The translations under genes were made by a program, and so were the position numbers. From assembly GCA_963678705.1 (NCBI GenBank), contig OY783205.1:6882001-6946000 (forward strand): a stretch of 64,000 bases of DNA. The letters are read 5' to 3'. Numbering within the stretch: the first letter of the stretch is position 1; the number at the start of each line of letters is the position of its first letter. Positions 49,396 to 56,859 of this stretch are shown in pieces. This stretch comes from Panorpa germanica (taxonomy: Eukaryota > Arthropoda > Insecta > Mecoptera > Panorpidae). The notes under the pieces were generated by a model. That model was not told the origin of the DNA. It worked only from the letters and a program-made list of their open reading frames with translations, and did no database searches.

Positions 49396-49805
49396 CATAT
49401 TGGGTGTAATGGTAAATATTCATACACCTGTGCATGTTACCCCTCTATATAAAATGATAATTAGTTAGGGTGAATATAAATAGGGTGAATATTTAATTTA
49501 AAGATCACCATATTGGGTGTAATGATGAATTTGAAAATCGCCATATTGGGTGTTATGGTAAATATTCATACACCTTTGCATGTTACATTATGTTTCTGCC
49601 TGTAAGATATGTAGTTAGGGTGAATATTTGATTTGAGGATCACCATATTGGTTGTTATGGTAAATATTCATACACCTGTGCATGTTACGTCATGTTTCTA
49701 CATGTTTTACTGTTAATAGGATAGATATATATAGTTAGGTTGAATATGTAATTTGAAAATCGCCATATTGGGCGTTATGGTAAATATTCATACTCCTGTA
49801 TTGTT
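49396..49805. repeat. Minisatellite with five degenerate units
   Basis: The core CCATATTGGGTGTTATGG, followed by TAAATATTCATACACCTG, recurs at about 49396, 49508 (short), 49541, 49641 and 49762. Spacers of 40-80 bases themselves share AGTTAGGGTGAATAT. The tract ends about 80 bases before the first 128-bp direct repeat. Confidence 0.75.
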
Positions 49806-49888
49806 TCTGCATGTTTTGCGGTTAATTATGTGAGATATTTATTAATTTAACGGTTATAATTTAAAAAAAAAAATGCAAATTCATTTTA

Positions 49889-50016
49889 TTAAAATTTTAC
49901 TAAAGGCATATCTTCTCTATTTTATATACAAACTAAATACAATCATATTTTTGAGAAATATGGTAAAGCTGTCTGCCTCTTCCCCTGGGGCTAGACTTTC
50001 CTCTTGTTGACCGTGT
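49889..50016. repeat. 128-bp perfect direct repeat, copy 1
   Basis: Identical over 128 bases to 51117-51244. It begins TTAAAATTTTACTAAAGGC and ends CTTGTTGACCGTGT. On the minus strand it holds an open frame ending in TAG. Confidence 0.95.
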
Positions 50017-50336
50017 TCCTCCTTTTCTAAATCTTGTTATATATTCATTTTAAAAATAATAATTATAAATGCAAATCACTGCTATAAAATGATTACTTTT
50101 TTTTAAAACCTCCACAGATAGGAGATCCTGGCAATGATAGTGATAGTAAATAAAGTTTATAAATAAATAAGTGTTAGTTTTTTAAGAAAAACAGTATTAA
50201 CACTAATTAAACTAAACAAAATGCAATAGTTCTTTTTAACAAGAATCAAAACAAAAGATTCTTGATTACATATTGTACATATGTAACGCATTGTTTTGCA
50301 AAATCAATACACCATAAAATGAATTGAAGTTTCTAC

Positions 50337-50439
50337 TTTAATGTTTATCAATAATATGTTTCTAGCACTGTTGTGAAATAATCATGAGTTCTTACGTCTG
50401 TGATTATATCACAACAGGAATGTATTGATAAACATTAAA
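50337..50439. repeat. 103-bp near-perfect foldback
   Basis: Outer arms TTTAATGTTTATCAATA (50337-50353) and TATTGATAAACATTAAA (50423-50439) are exact inverse complements. Inner arms 50368-50384 and 50401-50417 match at 16 of 17 positions. A 16-base loop separates them. It could be a very small MITE or a hairpin RNA gene. Confidence 0.8.
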
Positions 50440-50499
50440 AAATCTTCATCTAATGTTATCTGATAACCCATATTGATATTCAAAATTATTTTTGTAGCA

Positions 50500-50749
50500 G
50501 TTTCTTCAATATTCTTCTTCTTCTTCTTCAGTGGCTCGACAGCTTTGGGGGGCCCTGGCCTTCTCAAGAATTTTCTTCCAGGTCTCTTTTTTTGGCCATG
50601 GTCTTCCAATTGATCACTCTCAGAGTGGCGAAATCCCTTTCTAGACAGTCAACCCATCTGAGGTTGGGTCGGTCCCTCCACGCTTGGGCTCGACTAGTCC
50701 TGTTCCTTTCTCTCTCTCTCGATTTCTTCTGATAGAGATCTAATTTCAT
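50500..50749 (-). pseudogene. 3' tail of a LINE-type ORF2
   Basis: The minus-strand frame reads RDRPNLRWVDCLERDFATLR, then VINWKTMAKKRDL, and in the next frame RPGPPKAVEPL. The pattern RP..RW.D....D...L...NW...A..R...W..... is the C-terminal end of several non-LTR reverse transcriptases (RTE/Jockey-like). Only this tail is present. Confidence 0.5.
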
Positions 50750-51116
50750 TAAAGAAAAGACAAATAGAAATCTAATCTAAGTGTAATTTAGAATAGTAGA
50801 AATCTGTAGAAATAGTAGTGATCTTTACGTAAGAGGGTAGAGATATGAAATATGGTACGAACCTTAGATTAACAATAACTTATTATATATTTATTATTTA
50901 CAATAAAACAAAATTCAAACTTTAAATAAATATCAATTGTTCGGTAGTTAACAAATTAAATACGTTTATTAACCAATATTTGAATAAAGAATTAAAAAAA
51001 CGATCTCTAAAAAGTTAGTTCACAACCTAATTGCAGGATAATTAATATGTAATCGATTTTGTCTTTCCTCACAACTTTATATATCTCTCGAATAAAGTGT
51101 ACAAAATTCTCTCCTC

Positions 51117-51244
51117 TTAAAATTTTACTAAAGGCATATCTTCTCTATTTTATATACAAACTAAATACAATCATATTTTTGAGAAATATGGTAAAGCTGT
51201 CTGCCTCTTCCCCTGGGGCTAGACTTTCCTCTTGTTGACCGTGT
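51117..51244. repeat. 128-bp perfect direct repeat, copy 2
   Basis: Identical to 49889-50016. It directly abuts the first coding remnant of the virus-like block, which starts at about 51246. Confidence 0.95.
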
Positions 51245-51245
51245 A

Positions 51246-51702
51246 TATTATAAAGATTTTTTAAGTATAGGATATACAATTAGCCAATTGGCTTCAACTG
51301 AATTAATCCTTAGAGAAAATTTTGAATTTAAGTATCAGTTTTATACAAAGAGTGATGTAGGTCATACATGTTGGAAAAATATTATAAGTTTTAAGTACTG
51401 GTAAATATAATAGTTCTTATGATTATTGTACCACTCAAATATTAAAAAAATTACCTTTCAATGAAATTATTGATTTTAATATAAATTCTATTTTATATTT
51501 GGAAATTTTACAAAATTTAAAATTACATTCACCGGTCAATCAGGATTATATTTTAAAAGTAGTTAAACGTTTAAATTATAATTTTTATAATTTAAACGTT
51601 ATAATATTATAATTTAATATTTATAATTTAGAAGTAGGAGGGGGAGGTAAAAGAGTAATTTCTAAAGCATATAAAAGCCATGACAATTTTAATTTTATTT
51701 AG
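51246..51702 (+). pseudogene. Unknown virus-block protein fragment, truncated at its 5' end
   Basis: Two plus-strand frames joined by a one-base shift near 51402 give about 150 codons with protein-like composition. The first includes FLSIGYTISQLASTELILRE. The second includes KKLPFNEIIDFNINSILYLE and, after one in-frame TAA, VGGGGKRVISKAYKSHDN before TAG at 51700. The fragment begins exactly at the end of the 128-bp repeat, so its 5' part was removed or replaced there. I do not recognise the family. It lies in tandem upstream of the intact 245-residue gene. Confidence 0.45.
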
Positions 51703-51749
51703 TTACAATTTAAAATTGTAGCGTAATTGATCATATATATTTTTACGCA

Positions 51750-52487
51750 ATGGAGTCATTAAATAAAGTTGATTTCATAAATCCAATATATTTGCATAAG
51801 TGTTCGTATTTTTTAAATACAAGTAAAACTAAGCAAATTACAGTTGCCTTAGATGCAAATAATTTTTGTGAGAGTGTTTGTGTGATTGAAAAGTTTAGCG
51901 GGCAGTATGTAAATTTATCACAAAATGACTGGGAAATTATTTTAAATAACAAAACCAGTATTTCCAATTATTTTAATGGAATAATAACATATCTGGAGCA
52001 ACCATGTATTATATTGTCAAAATGTACAATTCATTTTAAAACTTTGTATGAAAAACCGACTATGGTTATCGAGCAAAATTATAACCTTAAATCAATTTTA
52101 ACATTGGCAGATAATGGTTCAAGATCATCTGTATACATGCAAATAGAGTCTTGGCAGAAACTTATGCAGTTAGCAGAGTGCATTACGTTTTCTTTAAATC
52201 AACTTACGTCATGGTCAAAGTCTGCATTGAATATTTTTAATGAAGTGGAGAATAAGTTGTTTTCTTTACTAATAGAAAGTAATGAAAGAAATTATAAAAA
52301 CCATAACAAATACTTTTATGAAAATTTCGTTTTAAATAACATTAATAACATAGAATTAAATACCTATAAATTGTTTACTAATATATCATCAAATATGAAT
52401 GTAAAGTTACTAAGTTTAGAAATTAAGGCGCTTTGTATAGACTTACTTAAGACTCAAATACAAGAAAAAAATAATGAATATGTATAA
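51750..52487 (+). CDS. Intact unknown protein of the Polinton/adintovirus-like block (245 aa)
   Basis: The ATG at 51750 opens an uninterrupted frame ending in TAA at 52487. The product is Asn/Lys/Ile-rich, has no signal peptide or clear membrane segment, and includes KTKQITVALDANNFCESVCV, an SRSSVYMQIESWQKLMQL segment and a predicted helical C-terminus (LLSLEIKALCIDLLKTQIQ). An AATAAA follows within 30 bases. I do not recognise the family. Its neighbours are virion genes, so a structural or assembly role is possible, but this is inference only. Its integrity contrasts with the decay around it. Confidence 0.7.
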   Translation: MESLNKVDFINPIYLHKCSYFLNTSKTKQITVALDANNFCESVCVIEKFSGQYVNLSQNDWEIILNNKTSISNYFNGIITYLEQPCIILSKCTIHFKTLYEKPTMVIEQNYNLKSILTLADNGSRSSVYMQIESWQKLMQLAECITFSLNQLTSWSKSALNIFNEVENKLFSLLIESNERNYKNHNKYFYENFVLNNINNIELNTYKLFTNISSNMNVKLLSLEIKALCIDLLKTQIQEKNNEYV

Positions 52488-52559
52488 TTGTAAATATGTA
52501 TAGAGTGTATATAAATAAAATTTTATAAATGAAAGAACATGTATTTTATTTATTAAGGT

Positions 52560-52583
52560 ATATTTATTTATTTATTTATTTTA
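52560..52583. repeat. (TTTA)n microsatellite
   Basis: Short run of TATT/TTTA repeats between two convergent genes. Confidence 0.9.
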
Positions 52584-52619
52584 ATTACAATCAGAGTTAG
52601 AATTAAAATTACATTCAAA

Positions 52620-52928
52620 TCAGTTTCTTATTTGGCTTGGTGGTCCATCTCTTTGAATTCTACCCTTATTATAATGTTTAAAACATAAGCGGCGTTTTTG
52701 AATTTCAACATTTTCTTTTAAGTATGATGGTAATCGATTCCAATTTTGTTCTATATCGGTAGATAACATTATATAGTACAAGAAAAATTCTGTTGGCAAG
52801 TAATGTTAATCTTCTTCAGTAAGATCTTCTAACAAACATTCATTGTCTTTATATTTTCTTAATACAGCTCCAACTTTTAAAAGTGTTTGAGCAACTTCTT
52901 CATATTTATTTAAAAAATTTGAATTCAT
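52620..52928 (-). pseudogene. Small unknown virus-block gene with one nonsense codon
   Basis: From an ATG at 52928 the minus-strand frame gives 40 codons (MNSNFLNKYEEVAQTLLKVG on), then a TAA at 52806-52808, then 61 further in-frame codons ending QRDGPPSQIRN and TGA at 52620. The second part is basic (IQKRRLCFKHYNKGRIQRDG). It sits 60 bases downstream of the major capsid gene on the same strand. Family not recognised. The coding bias continues past the stop, which suggests a recent nonsense mutation. Confidence 0.5.
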
Positions 52929-52991
52929 TCTTGAGTTTGCAAGTGATTATTCTTTGATGGTTTTACACATACTAGTTATTATAAACATTAT

Positions 52992-54193
52992 TTATGTAAT
53001 TTTATTAACAATTCCAGATAAAGGTTTATACTCGATAATTTTGTCGTGTATAATTAGGGCAAAGGCGCGAACCAAACCAACAATCATTTCTGATGTTTCT
53101 AATTCAAGTCTAATATCCACTGTGACAGATTTTAAAAATTCGTTTTGTTTCGAACAATTTATAACTATTAGGGGTGCTTTTTCTTTAAAATCTTTTAAAT
53201 TTAAAACAGGGTTTGGATTTTTATCATAGTAAGATTTTTGAAAATTTGCATACATTTCATAGGCTACCGAATATTTATTATTATTGTAATCCAAGTTCAA
53301 GTTGTCGTATGGGTATATTTCAGAATTTAAATATAATTTTACATTTCTTAAATTACAAGTATCAAATTTACTCATATCCTTTGTAATGTCATTTTTAGAT
53401 TCCCTTTGTAATCCTAATATGACATAACGTTGTTTTTCAAGAGATGTAGTTGTTTTTATTGACCAGGTTTGATTTGTTGAACTTGACAAGGCAGGATATT
53501 CGTATAGTTCCCACGCTCGAAAACCAATATATAATGATCTATCACGTTCCATTGTTTGTAATAAATCCAATTTCTTTTTGTCTGAGACTTGAACGTGGGG
53601 CATTCGCCAAGAAATCTTTTCAATGACAACTTTTGGTAATACTTTTAATTCTTTTATCCAAATAGCGTTATTATCTTTTTTGATCGAACTAATATTAATT
53701 CGTGTTTTACTGGTAAAATAATTTTTTTAAAGTCTTCGCAGAAACCAAATATTGTTTTTAAAGGAATACATACATTAAACTTTCCATTTGTATCTATTAT
53801 ATTGGTATCCTTATCACACCACCCAAAATTTTGAACATGAATATCGTTATTGTTATGCGAAACATAACCTATCATAGTAGATGTTATACTAGGATTTCTA
53901 TTTGAATCAATTTCAACAGAATTTATTTCATATCTTATAGTTTCAAACAAATATAGAATGCCATTTAGTATGAAGACTGGTGTAGCTTTTGTTGTGTCTT
54001 TTGTCTTGCCTTCAATATATAAATATGATTCAGATGGTAAAGTAAAAACATTATGTTGATTTATTGGGATACGGATTTCGTCATTATTTTCAAAAGCAGT
54101 AGTAGAATATGGGTTATATGTATGTATCTCATATTGACTTATAGATTCATCGAAAACGATTTTATCTTCAACATTTAGTATACTAGAAGTCAT
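52992..54193 (-). pseudogene. Double jelly-roll major capsid protein of Polinton/adintovirus type, one frameshift
   Basis: The N-terminal part, from the ATG at 54193, contains FTLPSESYLYIEGKTKD and HELILVRSK. A single-base frameshift near 53685 then moves the frame to the second part (open frame 52992-53603), with PHVQVSDKKKLDLL, FRAWELYEYPAL, EKQRYVILGLQ, YPYDNLNLDY and INCSKQNEFLKSVTVDIRLE. These blocks and their order match the hexon-like capsid protein of Polintons and adintoviruses (database entries often called F54H12.2-like). The protein would trimerise into capsomers of an icosahedral virion. About 400 codons in total is a little short but normal for the group. Apart from this one indel the gene is well preserved. 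No joined protein is given here. Confidence 0.8.
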
Positions 54194-54336
54194 TGTGGAG
54201 TAATTAATTTAAATCCCAATGATTTAAGAAACTGTTTATTTTTTAGTGTTAGTCTCTTGAGAGGTTTTGGTGTACTATGATGGCTTTGATTGAACGATGA
54301 ATTATATATTGTTTTTAAATTGTGACAAATACCCAT
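54190..54336 (-). CDS. Intact 48-aa basic protein between penton and major capsid genes
   Basis: The ATG at 54336 lies two bases after the penton stop, and its TGA overlaps the major capsid ATG (ATGA, 54190-54193). This tight packing is the main argument that it is real. The C-terminal half is strongly basic (KPLKRLTLKNKQFLKSLGF). Polinton-like viruses encode small basic virion proteins, but I cannot assign this one to a family. Confidence 0.6.
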   Translation of the reverse strand: MGICHNLKTIYNSSFNQSHHSTPKPLKRLTLKNKQFLKSLGFKLITPQ

Positions 54337-54338
54337 TG

Positions 54339-55073
54339 TTAAACTTTTCTAATATGTAATCTACAGGAAATATTTTCTTTTCTAAAGTTAATAAGCTCCC
54401 CTTTTTCATCTACAATTGTTAAGGTAATATTATCTATTTTTCGTATAACGATTGGAAGGTAAATGATTTGTTTCGGAATTTTAATGATTTTATATCCTGG
54501 TGGAACCGATGGGAAAAATTCATGTATAGTATGAACCAATTGACCGTTTAAATATGTACCGGAAGTAATGTTACATTCAATTCGTATATTATTTACCCTA
54601 ATAATATTTACCGGTAAGTTAGATACATATAACTTATTAGGTTCTAATACTTGCTTATTAAATCCTAGTAATGAAACAATACAATTTTCTTTTGAAAAGT
54701 CTATTTTTTCAGAACATATTATTTTACTTTGGAGGGTGTTTGTATTCGCGGTTAAATTTAAAAATACTTCTTTTATTTGTTTATCAGATATTTCTTTAAA
54801 TTCGCTGTTGTGTTTTATCGCTCTAGAATCACCCATGTTTAACCTTAAATATTCTTGAATATCCTCCAATTCATATGAACCTACTGGTATTGTAACAACT
54901 TTACTATCTCCATAATAAAATTTATTGTCTGTGTCATTAATGTTTGGTATGGAATTAAATGTTTGAAAGTCTACTATCCCCAATTCATATATTCCATCAT
55001 GCAAATCTATTGGTGGAAAAATATCTGCACTTAATATAGATTCATTTCCATTAATTGTAAATGTCATAGACAT
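54339..55073 (-). CDS. Penton-like minor capsid protein (single jelly-roll), intact
   Basis: The frame of 244 residues starts at the ATG at 55073 (SMTFTINGNESILSADIFP). Features seen in Polinton/adintovirus pentons are YELGIVDFQTFNSIPNI near the N-terminus, a long beta-rich middle, GTYLNGQLVHTIHEFFPSVP, and a C-terminal sheet with LPIVIRKIDNITLTIVDEKG and ISCRLHIRK. Pentons plug the five-fold vertices of the capsid. The gene has no break and is followed after two bases by the 48-residue ORF. The assignment rests on the C-terminal pattern and gene order, so it is strong but not certain. Confidence 0.7.
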   Translation of the reverse strand: MSMTFTINGNESILSADIFPPIDLHDGIYELGIVDFQTFNSIPNINDTDNKFYYGDSKVVTIPVGSYELEDIQEYLRLNMGDSRAIKHNSEFKEISDKQIKEVFLNLTANTNTLQSKIICSEKIDFSKENCIVSLLGFNKQVLEPNKLYVSNLPVNIIRVNNIRIECNITSGTYLNGQLVHTIHEFFPSVPPGYKIIKIPKQIIYLPIVIRKIDNITLTIVDEKGELINFRKENISCRLHIRKV

Positions 55074-55152
55074 TATTATTTTTGAATAAACCTTTCACGT
55101 TAAGCTTAGTAATAAGAAATGACAATAAAACTCATGTATTTATAACATTATA

Positions 55153-55551
55153 TTATTTATTGAAAACTACAGAATTAAAATACAAAAAATTTAAACATAA
55201 ATGTCCACAATTCACAGTATTAAATTTTTGAAATCTATCATAGTTATATTGGATATTATTATTGATACCAAAGTATTGAATTGCTTCTATTGGGGGTTTT
55301 AAATTACCAAAACTATCAAAGTATAAAATATGTTTATTTCTTTTTATGTAAGCTACCCAATGTGTTCCTGCTGATGTCTTATCATCTAAATTTATAATAC
55401 CAGTCTCATTTAATAAATTTTTTTTATGTAAGTTATTTCTCATAAATACCCCTCTAAAGTAAGGAATATTTAATTTCGTTGCATATTTTCTTAAATCAAC
55501 ATCAGTAAGAGCTCGTTTACGTAGCTTTACCGGAAGTTTTTTGGATACGTA
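55153..55551 (-). pseudogene. Adenain-type cysteine protease (virion maturation), start codon lost or unidentified
   Basis: The reading frame is open from 55551 to the stop at 55153. The conserved region starts near 55519 with LTDVDLRKYATKLNIPYFRG, well before the first ATG at 55443, so the true start is upstream or has been lost; no ATG lies between the upstream TAG and this region. The catalytic set of adenovirus-type proteases is visible: His in GTHWVAYI, Asp in LYFDSFG, a Gln in the segment FQKFN and the nucleophile in NCGHLCLNFL. The enzyme would cleave capsid precursors during maturation. Length (about 130 residues) is short compared with adenain. It overlaps the end of the PLA2 gene by about 25 bases in another frame. 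Confidence 0.75.
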
Positions 55552-56406
55552 CTAATATATAACCCTAATTCAGTCTTATAAGGTTTTAAATAAATCCCTT
55601 TGCCAGATTTTCCAATAGCAATAGCTTCCATGGTTTCATTGTGTTTCTTAGCTTCAGCCAACAATGTTTTTGCATCCTTTGATTCATTTATGGCTTTTGC
55701 AATACTTGCTACACCACCTGCCAGTCTGCTGATAATCCCGCAAATAAGCTGATAATCCCGCAAATAAGGGAATTAAAAACGGTAGAAAACCTCCTACCTT
55801 TGGTACAGGAATTATTCTTAGCTTGTTAACTTTAAATTTAGTTTTTTTATTAATTGATTGTTTTGCGGCTTGTGATGAAATTTTAATAGCGTTTGTCACA
55901 CTTTTAGGATTGTCAGGGTTAATTAAAGTATTTTTTAGTGCACTACGAGCATTAAGGACAGCTTTTTTAAATACTGTCATACTATGCTTTGCCTTTCCAC
56001 TACCATTTACTTTCTTTTTAATTTTTTTATTCCGTTTTAGCCCCATACCTAGTTTTGTTTTTATATTCATGATATTAGCCACAAGTAATGACGCCAAACG
56101 TTCACTTAATTTTGAATCTTTGGAAAAATATCGTGTCCAGGCTTTTTTAATCAGTATTTTGTCAGCTTCGTGTCTTTTACTTACATCTTCATAACGGTGA
56201 TATGCAATGTCATGTTCTTTACAAGCTGAATCCAATGCATTAATTCCTTGATCTCCTCGGTTTAAACGTTCTATTAAATGTGTTCCAGGACCGCAATAGT
56301 TGTACCCAGGCAAATTCAATTCAAAAGGTAATTTATTTATTAATTTATTAACCAGTCCATCTCCCTTCTTAACTCTTATCATACTGACTAAAGTATCTGC
56401 TATCAA
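55527..56406 (-). pseudogene. Minor capsid protein with parvovirus-type phospholipase A2 domain, broken by a 20-bp duplication
   Basis: From the start at 56406, residues about 30-70 show the calcium-loop motif YNYCGPGTHL and the catalytic LDSACKEHDIAYHRY (His-Asp pair), the signature of the VP1-type PLA2 of parvoviruses, also found in some Polinton/adintovirus relatives. A long Lys-rich middle and a hydrophobic GGFLPFLIPLFAGLSA segment follow. At that point a tandem 20-bp duplication (55728-55767) shifts the frame. The downstream frame continues with ASIAKAINESKDAKTLLAEA and GKGIYLKPYKTELGLYIS. In related virions the PLA2 opens the endosomal membrane during entry. The catalytic residues are intact, and the break lies after the hydrophobic segment. 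Confidence 0.8.
55728..55767. repeat. 20-bp tandem duplication inside the PLA2 gene
   Basis: GCTGATAATCCCGCAAATAA occurs twice head to tail (55728-55747 and 55748-55767). Because 20 is not a multiple of three, it causes the frameshift. Confidence 0.95.
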
Positions 56407-56859
56407 CCAATTTTATACTTTATAATAATTTCATATATAAAGATTAAACACTTAGAATATATTTTATTAGTTTATAACATATCCTTGATAAAACAATGAA
56501 GTTTGTTAAACAAAAACAAACTCTTTCTGTTAAAAATGTTGACAACAAAGGTAATTTTCACATTTACAATAAAACTCATGGACCACTATTACCAAATGAC
56601 ATAAGATGCATTATTTGTGGACCATCAAGCTGTAGAAAAACCAATGTTATGTTTAATTTAATTCAAAACATATACATTTATTCAAAATACTAACTATACT
56701 TTGTACTAACCCAAATATAAAATGCTGGAAGAAATTATAAATAACATTAATGGTATGGGATATTATACATACACTGACAATGATGAGCTTATTAGACCTG
56801 AAAATGCAAAACCACATTCAATATTTATTTTTGATGATGTTGCTTGCGATAAACAAAAT

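Noticed and set aside
49889-51244. LTR retrotransposon or TRIM with 128-bp LTRs
   Set aside because: Repeats lack TG...CA ends, no primer-binding site or polypurine tract was seen and no flanking duplication was found.
55823-56194. Plus-strand hydrophobic frame of 123 codons
   Set aside because: Antisense shadow of the Lys-rich PLA2 protein, as Lys codons read backwards give Phe and Leu.
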